From Corynebacterium ulcerans (lineage in GTDB: Bacteria > Actinomycetota > Actinomycetes > Mycobacteriales > Mycobacteriaceae), in contig NZ_LT906443.1 of assembly GCF_900187135.1 (NCBI RefSeq), positions 2,389,762-2,453,761 on the forward strand: a stretch of DNA of 64,000 nucleotides, written 5' to 3'. Position numbers and translations under genes: made by a program. The notes beneath the pieces are model-generated. The model saw only the letters and a list, made by a program, of their open reading frames with translations. It ran no database searches and was not told where the DNA came from. Below, in pieces: positions 16,981 through 27,200 of this stretch. Every line of letters starts with the position of its first letter. Positions within the stretch are counted from its first letter, which is position 1.

Positions 16981-18204
16981 ATGTCAGAGCTACGTTGGGT
17001 CCAGACTCGAAGTCCGGAACATATTGCTCAAGATGCAAGACAATTGTTCCGGACGCATTACCACTACGATCCTGCAGGAGTATGGGGAGCGCCAGGGCGC
17101 GTCAACGTGATTGGCGACCATGTGGATTACGCGGGAGGTATTTCTATCCCCTTCGCACTGGAGCAGCTTACTGCTGTTGCGATGTCTCCGAACACCACCG
17201 GAATGTTTAACCTGGTGTCTTTGGCACCAAACGGAGAAACATTCACCAAAATTGTCAGCGTTGATGCAGTAGGCCCACTCAACCCTAACGATTGGGCCGG
17301 TTACGTTGTGGGCGCCATATGGGCTGGCACCGAGTCGGGTGTTATCCACAAAACTCAGGGATATGACATAGCTATCGTTTCCGACGTTCCCTTGGGTTCG
17401 GGGCTTTCTTCTTCGGCGGCTTTGGAATGTTCCACCGCAGTAGGTGCGTTTGAACTCGCTAACGGCAGGCCTCCTAGTCATGAGGAGTTGCCACAGCTTG
17501 TCGACGCCTGTGTGAGGGCCGAGAACGATGTTGTTGGGGCATCGACCGGAGGCCTGGATCAGCGCTCTAGTTTGTTTGGTCAGCAGGGCAAGGCGCTTGT
17601 GATTGATTTCCGTTCAGGGATAACCACGCCAGTGCCCTTTGATTTAGCGTCCAAAGGGCTAGCCCTTTTGATTGCAGATACCAACGCGCCACACACGCTT
17701 AATGATGGACAGTATGCGTCCAGACGTGGCCTGATCGACACCGTGACTGCCGCGTTGGGCGGTGCCGGCGAGACACTGCGCGATATTAGTGATGCCCCTA
17801 CTCGGGCGCGTCAGTGGGCAGAAGACAACGGTTTAAATGGTGAGGAAGCATACCGGCGTGTCAATCATGTTGTGGAGGAAACTCTACGCGCACAGCAGGC
17901 TGCCGCCGCTCTTGAAGAAGAAGATATGGATGCTTTCCGCCGCTTGATGCAGGAGTCGCATGAGTCTCTCAGGGATCAGTATGAAGTAGTCACTGAGGAG
18001 CTGGAATCTGCGTTCCAAGCAGCTGGGTGTTACGGATCACGTATGACTGGTGGGGGATTCGGTGGCAGTGTTATTTCCCTTGTGGACGCGGACAAAGTTA
18101 CCGAGACCGCAGAACAGATAGCAAAAGCTGCTTGTCAGCGCAGCTTTCCCTCTCCTACCTTCCTTATTGCTCGGCCAGGTGAAGGGGCTAGGAGGCTGCT
18201 ATGA
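16981..18204 (+). CDS. galK: Galactokinase
   Basis: Phosphorylates galactose at C1 using ATP. 407 residues, GHMP kinase fold: galactokinase motif GRVNVIGDHVDYAGG (the common GEHTDY reads GDHVDY), ATP-binding PLGSGLSSSAALE near residue 140, and C-terminal TGGGFGGSVISL. It is the last gene of the gal cluster, directly abutting galT. No galE is present in the window, so UDP-galactose epimerase must be encoded elsewhere. Confidence 0.96.
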   Translation: MSELRWVQTRSPEHIAQDARQLFRTHYHYDPAGVWGAPGRVNVIGDHVDYAGGISIPFALEQLTAVAMSPNTTGMFNLVSLAPNGETFTKIVSVDAVGPLNPNDWAGYVVGAIWAGTESGVIHKTQGYDIAIVSDVPLGSGLSSSAALECSTAVGAFELANGRPPSHEELPQLVDACVRAENDVVGASTGGLDQRSSLFGQQGKALVIDFRSGITTPVPFDLASKGLALLIADTNAPHTLNDGQYASRRGLIDTVTAALGGAGETLRDISDAPTRARQWAEDNGLNGEEAYRRVNHVVEETLRAQQAAAALEEEDMDAFRRLMQESHESLRDQYEVVTEELESAFQAAGCYGSRMTGGGFGGSVISLVDADKVTETAEQIAKAACQRSFPSPTFLIARPGEGARRLL

Positions 18205-18224
18205 GCAAGGAAAGGAAGGTGGCC

Positions 18225-18242
18225 GGGGCTGGTTAGAGCCCC
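18225..18242 (+). terminator. Weak hairpin after galK
   Basis: GGGGCT-GGTTAG-AGCCCC, a six-base-pair GC-rich stem with a six-base loop, 20 bases after galK. It is not followed by a U run, so it is only a possible end of the gal transcript. Confidence 0.3.
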
Positions 18243-18406
18243 CCTCAAGTTAGGAAAACTTTTAAAAAAGACAAAGATTGTGGGAGGTATTTATCTAATT
18301 ATGAACTTAAGTGACAGTGGTCGCATCTGGCGAAATCGGCTATAGTTATCACCTTTGGGCGTATAACTAGGAAAATCGTGCTGCGTAGCGTAAGTTTAAC
18401 TGAGCA

Positions 18407-20431
18407 ATGAGCATTACCGATGACGCCACCGGCGGCGCTAACGAGCCGGATGAGAAGATTTTGTCGGAATCTCAGGACAATTCGCAGGTAGACGAAGGCG
18501 GCATCACACTTGATGATGTTATTGCCGATGTAGACGACTCCAGGGTTGCGAACACTTCTGAGGACACCGGCTCCGCACAAGAAGCGGACAGTGACAGTAA
18601 CGATGGCTTTGAGGCTTTGGGCCTCCCAGACGCAATCCTTAAGGCAGTCGCCAAGGTTGGCTTTGAAACGCCGTCGCCTATTCAAGCGCAGACCATCCCA
18701 GTCCTCATGGAGGGACACGATGTGATGGGTCTGGCACAGACGGGTACGGGTAAGACCGCTGCGTTTGCCCTCCCGATCCTTTCCCGTATCAATGTGAAGA
18801 AGCGCCACCCGCAGGCGCTGGTCCTTGCTCCTACTCGTGAGCTTGCACTTCAGGTTGCTGACTCTTTCCAATCATTTGCAGACCACCTCGGTGACATTCA
18901 TGTCCTACCGATTTACGGTGGGCAAGCATATGGTATTCAGCTGTCAGGCCTCCGTCGTGGTGCGCAGATTATCGTGGGTACTCCAGGTCGTGTTATTGAC
19001 CACCTGGAAAAGGGATCACTCGATATTTCCAACCTGAACTATCTCGTTCTTGACGAGGCAGATGAGATGCTCAGCATGGGCTTCCAGGAAGATATTGAGC
19101 GCATTCTTGAGGACACTCCTGCTGACAAGCAGGTTGCTCTGTTCTCCGCAACGATGCCTAATGGCATCCGCCGTTTGAGCAAGCAGTACATGAAGGATCC
19201 TCGCGAGATTCAGGTGAAGTCCGAGACCCGGACCAACACCAACATCACGCAGCGATTCCTGAACGTTGCTCACCGCAACAAGCTAGATGCTTTGACTCGT
19301 ATCCTTGAGGTTACAGAGTTTGAAGCCATGATCATGTTCGTGCGTACAAAGCACGAAACTGAAGAGGTCGCAGAGAAGCTGCGAGCTCGTGGTTTCTCTG
19401 CCGCTGCCATCAATGGTGACATCGCGCAGGCACAGCGTGAACGTACTGTGGACCAGCTTAAAGATGGTCGACTAGACATTCTTGTGGCTACAGACGTAGC
19501 AGCGCGTGGTCTAGATGTTGAGCGTATTACTCACGTGTTCAACTACGACATTCCTAATGACACTGAGTCTTATGTTCACCGTATCGGACGTACTGGCCGT
19601 GCCGGACGTAGCGGTGAGGCGATTCTCTTTGTTACCCCACGCGAGCGTCGTATGCTGCGTTCCATCGAGCGCGCTACTAACGCAGAGCTCATCGAAATGG
19701 ATCTTCCTACGGTCGATGAGGTCAACGAGTCCCGTAAAGCAAAGTTTGCAGACTCGATTACGGAATCGCTAGAAGATTCCCAGGTTGCGATTTTCCGGAA
19801 TCTGATCAAGTCCTACGCAGAAGAGCATGACACTCCGCTCGAAGACATTGCTGCTGCTTTGGCTACTCAGGCCCGTGCTGGTAGTGAGTTCTTGATGAAG
19901 GAACCGCCACCAGAGAAGCGTCGTGAGCGTCGTGATCGCTTTGACCGTGATGATCGTCGTGGTGACCGCCGCGATCGCGGTGAGCGTCGTGACCGCGGTG
20001 ACCGTGGCTCTCGCTTTGAGCGTTCCGGCGATATGGCTGTGTACCGCCTTGCGGTGGGCAAGCGTCAGCACGTTCGACCAGGTGCTATCGTTGGTGCACT
20101 GGCAAACGAGGGTGGACTCAGCAACAAGGACTTTGGCCGTATCACCATTGCTGTGGATCACACTTTGGTGGAGCTTCCTAAGGGGCTTCCACAATCCGTC
20201 TTTGATAATCTGCGCGACACCCGTATCTCGGGTCAGCTGATTAACATCGAGAAGGACAACGGACGTCCGGGCCGTCGCGATGACTACCGTGGTGGCGACG
20301 ACCGTCGCGGTGGAGATCGCAGAGACGACCGTCGTGGTGGCTACCGTCGTGATCGCAGGGACGACCGCCGTGATGATCGTCGTGGCGACCGTCGTGATCG
20401 CGGTGATCGTCGTGACCGCTACCGCGGCTAG
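18407..20431 (+). CDS. deaD: DEAD-box ATP-dependent RNA helicase (DeaD/CsdA type)
   Basis: A 674-residue RNA helicase likely to act in ribosome assembly and RNA decay, especially in the cold. Order: acidic N-terminal extension (about 65 residues), Q motif with FETPSPIQAQTIP, Walker A AQTGTGKT, PTRELA, DEAD box near residue 215, SAT, helicase C-terminal part with ARGLD and HRIGRTGRAGR, a DbpA-like RNA-binding domain, and two blocks of Arg/Asp/Gly repeats (about residues 505-540 and 615-674) that should bind RNA and are probably disordered. ATG 18407 is used. The 200-base leader contains an inverted repeat TAGTTAT/ATAACTA (18343-18369). Confidence 0.95.
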   Translation: MSITDDATGGANEPDEKILSESQDNSQVDEGGITLDDVIADVDDSRVANTSEDTGSAQEADSDSNDGFEALGLPDAILKAVAKVGFETPSPIQAQTIPVLMEGHDVMGLAQTGTGKTAAFALPILSRINVKKRHPQALVLAPTRELALQVADSFQSFADHLGDIHVLPIYGGQAYGIQLSGLRRGAQIIVGTPGRVIDHLEKGSLDISNLNYLVLDEADEMLSMGFQEDIERILEDTPADKQVALFSATMPNGIRRLSKQYMKDPREIQVKSETRTNTNITQRFLNVAHRNKLDALTRILEVTEFEAMIMFVRTKHETEEVAEKLRARGFSAAAINGDIAQAQRERTVDQLKDGRLDILVATDVAARGLDVERITHVFNYDIPNDTESYVHRIGRTGRAGRSGEAILFVTPRERRMLRSIERATNAELIEMDLPTVDEVNESRKAKFADSITESLEDSQVAIFRNLIKSYAEEHDTPLEDIAAALATQARAGSEFLMKEPPPEKRRERRDRFDRDDRRGDRRDRGERRDRGDRGSRFERSGDMAVYRLAVGKRQHVRPGAIVGALANEGGLSNKDFGRITIAVDHTLVELPKGLPQSVFDNLRDTRISGQLINIEKDNGRPGRRDDYRGGDDRRGGDRRDDRRGGYRRDRRDDRRDDRRGDRRDRGDRRDRYRG

Positions 20432-20455
20432 GATAGACGTTTAAGGTCTAGTACA

Positions 20456-20494
20456 AATAGGAGGGTACGGAATATAGTTCCGTACCCTCCTATT
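20456..20494 (+). terminator. Terminator of deaD
   Basis: A perfect 17-base-pair stem (20456-20472 with 20478-20494) and five-base loop, starting 25 bases after the deaD stop. The U run after it is weak (GTCTT), but position and stem strength support termination. Confidence 0.75.
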
Positions 20495-20518
20495 GTCTTA
20501 CATATCGGAGCTTCCGCT

Positions 20519-20938
20519 ATGAACAGAAACTTCCTAGCCGTGCTTTTTGTGGTGACTACGTTGGTTATCCTTGGTGTTTTTATGGTATGGCTTGTGAAAA
20601 ATGACTTGCTAGAGCAAGCGCTGAAAAACCAGGAATCGCCTGTGACCATTGATGTTCATGACACTTTTGGCGATGAATGGCAATATCTTGCTGCTGTCTG
20701 CCCTGGTGATACCCGAGAAGCTGCGGAGAAAAGGCTAGGGCTTCCTTCCCTGGATACTCCGGAAAAAGGTCCTGAACTAGGTGACAATTACCTCGTGCTG
20801 CTCGACGGCAAGGGCGCATATGAGTCTAAAAAGTATCACCGCGCCGCCATTGATTTGTGCAACCGAAAAGTCGAACCTGCTTCCCACGCTACCTTCGCTA
20901 GGAAGGGGGAGGGGTGGGAATTAGCGGCCACTCACTAA
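20519..20938 (+). CDS. Small membrane-anchored protein of unknown function
   Basis: A 139-residue protein with one N-terminal transmembrane segment (FLAVLFVVTTLVILGVFMVW) and a soluble part that should lie outside the membrane. The soluble part has two Cys (AAVCPGD and IDLCNRK) that could form a disulfide. I do not recognise a functional family. It begins about 25 bases after the deaD terminator and is followed by a VOC-family gene on the same strand. Confidence 0.7.
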   Translation: MNRNFLAVLFVVTTLVILGVFMVWLVKNDLLEQALKNQESPVTIDVHDTFGDEWQYLAAVCPGDTREAAEKRLGLPSLDTPEKGPELGDNYLVLLDGKGAYESKKYHRAAIDLCNRKVEPASHATFARKGEGWELAATH

Positions 20939-20968
20939 CTCTGCGCCTTCCTCAACTGCGTAAGGCGT

Positions 20969-21406
20969 ATGATTACCCACATGATTGCTGATGTGACACC
21001 ATACAGACATTTCCGCGGACAAGCGAAGGAAGCTCTCGAATTTTATCGAGATGTTTTTGGCCTTGACCTAACACTGATGACCTACGGCGAATCTGGTTTC
21101 GCAGAGCAAGCAGGCGGCAGCGAATGGTCCAGCGACTGGATCATGCACGGTGAGCTTCGCGACGCCGGCAGGAAAGTGCTTTTCGGCGCAGATGTGCCCC
21201 CAGAGCGCGAGCTCGTCGCGGGTGACGATACTGTCGTCGCACTTACCGGAGGCGCTGACGCCCGCACCGAGATTGAGGGTCAATGGGAGGCGCTTTCGCA
21301 GGGCGCCGAGATCCATATGCCGCTAGAAACCGCTCCGTGGGGAGCATCCTTTGGACAGCTGCGCGACCGCTTTGGCACGTTGTGGATGTTTAATATCGAT
21401 GGATAA
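20969..21406 (+). CDS. VOC-superfamily protein (PhnB-like)
   Basis: A 145-residue single-domain glyoxalase/PhnB-type protein. Family hallmarks are VTPYRHFRGQAKEALEFYRDVFG at the start, the central IMHGELRDAG...LFGADVPP strand region and the C-terminal APWGASFGQLRDRFGTLWMFN. Many members bind a metal or are resistance or isomerase proteins, but the substrate cannot be deduced. ATG 20969 has AAGG close by; ATG 20981 is an alternative. A long palindromic terminator follows. Confidence 0.85.
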   Translation: MITHMIADVTPYRHFRGQAKEALEFYRDVFGLDLTLMTYGESGFAEQAGGSEWSSDWIMHGELRDAGRKVLFGADVPPERELVAGDDTVVALTGGADARTEIEGQWEALSQGAEIHMPLETAPWGASFGQLRDRFGTLWMFNIDG

Positions 21407-21409
21407 AAG

Positions 21410-21457
21410 ATAAGAAGGCGGGTCTCACATGAGCTCATGTGAGACCCGCCTTCTTAT
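21410..21457. terminator. Bidirectional terminator, 48-base perfect palindrome
   Basis: Bases 21410-21433 are the exact reverse complement of 21434-21457. It lies between the convergent VOC gene (stop 21406) and membrane-protein gene (stop 21467) and carries A/T at both ends, so it can terminate both transcripts. Confidence 0.85.
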
Positions 21458-21466
21458 GCGTTGTGT

Positions 21467-21937
21467 TTAAAGAACCATTAAGACGGCGATAATGACCCAT
21501 AGTAGGGAGAAAATTCCGCCGAACATGGAGAGCTGGCCTTTAGCCTTATTCCAGTCTGCGACTTCAAAATTTCCAGCTTCAAGTTCGTCGGCTTCAAGGA
21601 GCCCGAGAGCACCAGCGAGTTTCTTTTGACGAGGCATAATAAGGAAAATCAAGACAGCCCAAGCGACGACCGCCAGGGCAATTGATGCATGGAAGCGTCC
21701 ATCTGCCCAGTAGCTATCGTTGGTGAACATCACGGCGAAACCGATCAGCGGAACCAACAACGAGAGCATGCCGTAGGTTTGCGTGATCTTATAGAGTGTT
21801 AGCGCAGATCCTTGAGCCGTAGCGTTTCCGTTGTGAGCTTCTACAGCACGAGACTGGAAAGAAGAAACTGCGACAGTAACAGGGCCGAGGAAGAGAACGG
21901 CCGTGAGCACGTGGAGAATAATTAGTAGAGTTCCCAC
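21467..21937 (-). CDS. Four-helix membrane protein (DUF2269-like)
   Basis: A 156-residue integral membrane protein with four hydrophobic segments, beginning LLIILHVLTAVLFLGPVTVAV and ending FSLLWVIIAVLMVL. The pattern (helix with LHVLTAVLFLGP, later a loop with Lys/Glu) resembles DUF2269-type proteins; function unknown. GTG 21937 has GAAAGG six bases upstream, whereas the open frame continues to 21976 without a better start. It lies 40 bases downstream of the HNH nuclease gene on the same strand. Confidence 0.75.
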   Translation of the reverse strand: MGTLLIILHVLTAVLFLGPVTVAVSSFQSRAVEAHNGNATAQGSALTLYKITQTYGMLSLLVPLIGFAVMFTNDSYWADGRFHASIALAVVAWAVLIFLIMPRQKKLAGALGLLEADELEAGNFEVADWNKAKGQLSMFGGIFSLLWVIIAVLMVL

Positions 21938-21977
21938 TGGAAGCCTTTCGCAAAAAAATTGGGTGAGAAATACCACA

Positions 21978-22565
21978 CTAACATTGTCTACGCATCACCG
22001 AGACATCCGACCGGCTAAGCGGCAACTGGTATTTCTGCGCGACCGCCGCTAATCGACGTACGTACCAGCATCGATGACCTCGTTGAGTAGGAAGCCATTC
22101 TGAGGGTAATTTGTCTGATTTCTGCTGGTTCTGTTCTTTAGAGGCAACCACAAGATTTAGCGGATCATTAGCAAAGACAAGACGCTGTTCTGCAGTCCAT
22201 GCGTGGGCACCCATGTCCCATGCTGCGGATAGTGGGAAAACGTGATCGAGCTCGATGGGCTCTGCGGTGCCGTCAACAGAGATTTTTCGTCCAGAATAAG
22301 GGTCGAGAGTCCATCCCGAGCTTAACGAGCATGAATTTGTGAGGTGGGCGTCGTTAAGCGTGGCGGCTAAAACCGCGACTCTCGTGTTGCACCGTGAATG
22401 AGGGGCGGGTCCCCATGAGGCACCAAAATACTCTCGTTTGTAACCGAGAACCGTCGTTCTTTGTTTGACGGTGGGGAGATCTGCAAATTCCCGCGAATGG
22501 GGAATCGTGAAAGCGATCAGCAATAGTGTGGCTGTCGCTAGGAGAAAGAAAAGAAGGCGCCGCAT
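21978..22565 (-). CDS. Secreted HNH-family nuclease (DUF1524-like)
   Basis: A 195-residue protein with an N-terminal hydrophobic signal or anchor (LLFFLLATATLLLIAFTI). The soluble part holds the HNH-type signature LDHVFPLSAAWDMGA, followed by FANDPLNLVVASKEQNQQKSD and EWLP, as in the exported actinobacterial HNH proteins. Cys residues at three places could form disulfides, consistent with export. Likely role: extracellular DNA degradation; not proven. ATG 22565 is 35 bases after the putP stop, so the two may share a transcript; AAAAGGA lies immediately before the ATG. Confidence 0.82.
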   Translation of the reverse strand: MRRLLFFLLATATLLLIAFTIPHSREFADLPTVKQRTTVLGYKREYFGASWGPAPHSRCNTRVAVLAATLNDAHLTNSCSLSSGWTLDPYSGRKISVDGTAEPIELDHVFPLSAAWDMGAHAWTAEQRLVFANDPLNLVVASKEQNQQKSDKLPSEWLPTQRGHRCWYVRRLAAVAQKYQLPLSRSDVSVMRRQC

Positions 22566-22599
22566 TCCTTTTAGACGGAACGCGGCGCTCGTTCGGTTC

Positions 22600-24159
22600 C
22601 TACGCAGAGGCGGAGTAGGAGGCGGCCGGGGTGGAGCTTTCTTCGGTTTCGGTTGTGAGGTCTCTGGCCTTATCAAACGTGGACAGCACCTTAGCCTGTG
22701 GGGGAGGCGTTGCAAGGGATACCACAATCATGACGATTCCTCCGCCAAAGAAGCCTGGGACGATTTCGTAGAGGGCATCTCCTAGCGACGACATTCCCCA
22801 TGCGAAGCACACCACAGCGCCTGTCACCATACCGGCGATTGCGCCTGGAACATTGAGGCGTCGCCAATAAAGCATGCACAAGACAAGGGGGCCAAAGGCT
22901 GATCCAAAGCCTGCCCATGCAAAGCCTACGAGACCGAGAATGGAATCGGAAGGGTTAATGGCAAGTACTCCGGCGACAATGGCAACCCCAACCACTGCAG
23001 TGCGAGACAGGTTGATCATCACTGACTCACTAGGAAGGGTTTTTTTGAACGCCTTGAAGAGGTCTTCGATCAAAGACGTAGACGTGACCAAAAGCTGTGA
23101 AGCAATCGTAGACATGATGGCGGCAAGAACGGCTGTGAGGATGAGACCGCCGATGAGCGGGTGGAAGAGCACGCGACCCATGTCGAGGAAGATTGTCTCG
23201 TAGGACTTCTGATCCACGATGGAGAAGTTTTTGTTCTGGCCAAAGAATGCTGTGCCGATTATTGCCGTGAACGTGGCTCCAGCGATGGACAGCACCATCC
23301 AGCCCACGCCGATCCAACGGGCGCGTCGTGCGTCGGAAGGCGTCCGTAGAGCCATAAAACGGACGATGATGTGCGGTTGCCCGAAGTATCCCAATCCCCA
23401 GGCCAGGTTGCCGATTAAGGCGGCCGCTGACACACCGGAGATCATAGAAAAGTAGTGGGGATTGCCGATGCCATCGGTGTGCGGACCGTAATCATTATGA
23501 GATGCCCATGTCCACATCGAGGAGGGGTCGTCTAGGTAGATAAGCGCCATAACCGGGACGATGACCAGCGAGACAAACATGATGGTTCCTTGAACTGCGT
23601 CTGTATAAGAAACCGCAAGGAAACCGCCGACGAAAGTATAAACAACCGTGATGCAGGCGACGATCATCATGCCGTCGATATAGGCACTTCCAAAGGTGGA
23701 CTCAAAGTAACGTCCCCCCGATACCATCCCCGAAGATACGTAGAAGGTGAAAAATACGATAATAACGATGGAACTGACAATGCGTAGAACGCGGGATTGA
23801 TCCATGAGACGGTTCTCAAAGAACGAAGGCAGCGTGATGGAATTGTTAGCAACCTCGGAATATGCGCGTAGTCGCGGGGCAACCCATCTCCAGTTAGCCC
23901 ACGAGCCGATGAGTAGTCCCACTGCGATCCATAGTTCAGACATACCCGTTACAAACAAAGCTCCTGGCAAGCCCATGAGTAGCCAGCCAGACATATCTGA
24001 GGCGCCAGCTGATAAAGCTGCTACAAAGGGGTTAAGATCGCGCCCGGCTAACACAAAGTCGTCGTATTGGTCAGTTTTTTTATAACTCCAATAGCCAATC
24101 GCGAGCATCGCGCCCATATATATCATGATGGCAACGATGAACCACGTATGTTCAGACAC
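22600..24159 (-). CDS. putP: Sodium/proline symporter
   Basis: A 519-residue SSS-family transporter that imports proline with sodium across the cytoplasmic membrane. Visible: about 13 transmembrane segments, DDFVLAGRDLNPFVAALSAGASDMSGWLLMGLPG (the PutP sodium-site region), and AAIMSTIASQLLVTSTSLIEDL in the middle. The C-terminal tail is Thr/Glu/Ser-rich. Start GTG 24159 with GGAGG five bases upstream; an earlier TTG overlaps that site. It is divergent from the SNF2 helicase gene with 78 bases between. Confidence 0.92.
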   Translation of the reverse strand: MSEHTWFIVAIMIYMGAMLAIGYWSYKKTDQYDDFVLAGRDLNPFVAALSAGASDMSGWLLMGLPGALFVTGMSELWIAVGLLIGSWANWRWVAPRLRAYSEVANNSITLPSFFENRLMDQSRVLRIVSSIVIIVFFTFYVSSGMVSGGRYFESTFGSAYIDGMMIVACITVVYTFVGGFLAVSYTDAVQGTIMFVSLVIVPVMALIYLDDPSSMWTWASHNDYGPHTDGIGNPHYFSMISGVSAAALIGNLAWGLGYFGQPHIIVRFMALRTPSDARRARWIGVGWMVLSIAGATFTAIIGTAFFGQNKNFSIVDQKSYETIFLDMGRVLFHPLIGGLILTAVLAAIMSTIASQLLVTSTSLIEDLFKAFKKTLPSESVMINLSRTAVVGVAIVAGVLAINPSDSILGLVGFAWAGFGSAFGPLVLCMLYWRRLNVPGAIAGMVTGAVVCFAWGMSSLGDALYEIVPGFFGGGIVMIVVSLATPPPQAKVLSTFDKARDLTTETEESSTPAASYSASA

Positions 24160-24237
24160 CACAACCTCCAAAAATTATTCTCTCAAACACTACCTGACCG
24201 TTACGGAATATCTTCACAAGCTGGTAAGACTAAGTAG

Positions 24238-27200
24238 ATGACTACCCACCTGCTCCATGGACTTTGGCTCAAGGCCTCTGGTCTGCATTTGTGGATAGAA
24301 CAGGTGGAAGGCCATAAAATTGTGACGGCTGATTCTGTGCCGGAGGGGACATTTCCCCCGCAAATTATGGGGATTCTTGCAGGAAAACGCTTTAACCATA
24401 GGGTGCGTACTACCTTGCTTACACCCAAAGGGCGGGAGGTTACTCTTCCTCTTCCTACTGTGGCGTTTACCCCCGAACAAGCGGTGAGCGTTTTAGCGAC
24501 CATCGCTGCAGTTACCCCCATGACGGCTACTGTGGATCAGCGCTCAAGTATTGCTCCCGACCTTGTGTGGTTAGTCCGTATGTATGAAGGACTGACGCAG
24601 TTTGTCAGAGCTGGGCGAGTTACCATCAAGATGAGTTTTGCCGACCACCAGTGGTGGCCCATGTGGCAGCTTTCTTCTGGGCTTTCAGAACGCGGATGGA
24701 TAGCACAGATGACAGCGGCGGCGCCCGGTGTATTAGTGGCAAACGGCGGAACTGCGGTTGCTGAAGATATTGCAGATGAGCTTCCCCATTGGATTGCGCA
24801 TTCGCTGTTGCAAGGACTAGCTGCTGAGCCGCGGCCCACAGAATGGCACAATTTTTCTAGTGCCCTGCTCCACAGCACGGCGCTGCGTAAAGGGACTGCC
24901 CAGTTGGTTTCTGCGCTTAATTCCTGGAAAGACTCTATTGCCTCTGTAAATCTACAGATCGTTTTCCTCGTTGAGGAGCCACCTAAAGAAGACGACTCTG
25001 TCATGGATCCCATAGACATCCTCTGGCCAGTGCGCGTCCAAGTTCGGTCTGGCGTAGATTCTCCGCAACCCATCGTGGTCAGTAAGTTCGATCGAGCTAC
25101 GGTGGAAAGACTCCAGGCGCTTTTGCGGGAAGCGATTGTGGTTACGCCTCTGCTAGATCCGACGAGGGAACACACAAACTCTCTTCAACGGTATGTGCTT
25201 CAACGGGCGGACAACGCAGGGGACTGGGATTGTTACCTTTCTACGGACGAGCTAGTCGAGTTCATCGGTTCCGCTGTGAGCACGTTGAAGTCTCGGGGTT
25301 TTGCCGTTATGTTGCCCAGGGCATGGAGCCAGCAGGAGACAAAAGCTCATATCGCCATCGGAGATCCTGCAGAATCATCGACGCAGGCCAAGATCGGCCT
25401 AGATAAAATCGTTGACTATAACTGGCGTATTTCTGTGGGAAACGTTGAGCTCAGCGATGAAGAAATGAATGAGCTGGTGCGTTCTAAATCCGGGCTTATT
25501 CGTCTTCGCGGCGAATGGGTCATGGCAGACACCGCGGCAGTGAAACGAATCAGCGAGTACATGTCCGAGCTGGCTGCGCAGTCTCGGAAACGAAAACGCG
25601 CGGAGCTGGATCATGCAATGATGGTGGCTCAGCTAGCTAAAGCGAATGATCAACCTGGGTGGCAGCAGTTGGAAGCCCATGCTGAAACCCTTGCCGAACG
25701 CTTTAACAACGAATTCGCCGATTTCGGGCAGGTGACTCTCGCTGAGCTACGCGAAATCGCTATAAAAGCTGCGGAAAAAGAACCAGTCGAGTTTCAGGGA
25801 TCAACGTGGCATACAGCCCTGGTTGGTGGACTTGTTTCTCAGGACATCCCAGCGCCTCAGCGTATTGAGCTACCAGACACTGTGCATGCGACCTTGCGCG
25901 AATACCAACGCAGGGGCGTCGATTGGCTAGCGTGGATGTCTAGCAACGGCCTTGGCGCTGTGCTTGCCGACGACATGGGGTTGGGCAAAACACTACAGTT
26001 GCTGTCCCTGGAGGCCGCGGAGCGGGCAGAACAATCAGAAGGGCAGCGCGGTCCTACACTCGTCGTAGCTCCCACATCAGTAGTGGGAAACTGGGCTCGG
26101 GAAGCTCACAAGTTTGTTCCTAGTCTGCGGGTTCTTGTTCATCACGGTTCATCCCGTTTGCGCGATGCGGCCTTCCTAGAAAAAGCACAGGCAAGTGACA
26201 TCGTGGTGACTAGTTATGGAACGATTGCACGAGATCATCAGCTTCTTTCCCACATACAGTGGGAGCGTGTGGCCTTAGATGAGGCACAGCAGATTAAAAA
26301 CTCGGCGACTAAAGTTTCCAAAGCTGTACGAGCGATGCCGTCAAAGCACAGAATCGCATTGACCGGAACCCCGGTGGAAAACCGTCTTTCTGAGATGCGA
26401 TCAATTCTTGATTTCTGCAATCCGGGTGTCCTAGGCTCTGCGTCCTTCTTCCGAAACCACTTTGCCAGGGCTATTGAGCGTGAACAAGATGAGGCTATGA
26501 CGGAGCGGCTCCGTGCATTGACTGCGCCCTTTGTCCTGCGGAGATTGAAAACCGATCCTAGTATCGTCGATGATCTGCCAGAGAAGACCGAAATTATCCT
26601 GACTGTGGACATGAAACCCGAGCAAGCCGCCTTGTATCGGGCTTATGTGGAAGACATACAGAAACAGATTGACCAGGCAGAGGGGATCTCTAAACGCGGT
26701 TTAGTGCTGTCTGCTTTGACCAAAATTAAGCAGATCTGTAACCATCCGGCGCATTTTTTGGGTGATGATTCCGATGTCACTGTAAAAGGTAAGCATCGGT
26801 CGGGAAAAGTGGAAGAACTTATGCGTCTGGTCTCGGACGCCGTGGAATCGGAACAGAAGCTCCTCATATTCACACAGTATCGGGTTTTTGGAGAGATTCT
26901 TGCTCCGTATCTTTCGGATTACTTTGGCACGCAGATTCCTTTCCTCCATGGCGGTGTAAGCAAGATCGGGCGTGATCGCATGGTAGAGAATTTCCAGAGT
27001 CCGGAGGGGCCGCCGGCTATGATTTTGTCTCTTAAAGCAGGCGGCACCGGTTTGAACCTTACGGCTGCCTCCATAGTCGTTCACATGGATCGTTGGTGGA
27101 ATCCTGCAGTAGAAAACCAGGCAACTGACCGTGCCTTCAGGATCGGGCAGCGCAAAGACGTCACCGTTTATAAAATGATTACCGCAGGCACGTTGGAAGA

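Noticed and set aside
18299..18871. 190-codon minus-strand frame over the start of deaD
   Set aside because: It is antisense to the helicase Q-motif region and has no recognisable protein features or ribosome site.
22600..22727. Longer N-terminus for the HNH nuclease, running into putP
   Set aside because: The extra residues overlap the putP C-terminus in another frame and would bury the signal peptide that starts at ATG 22565.
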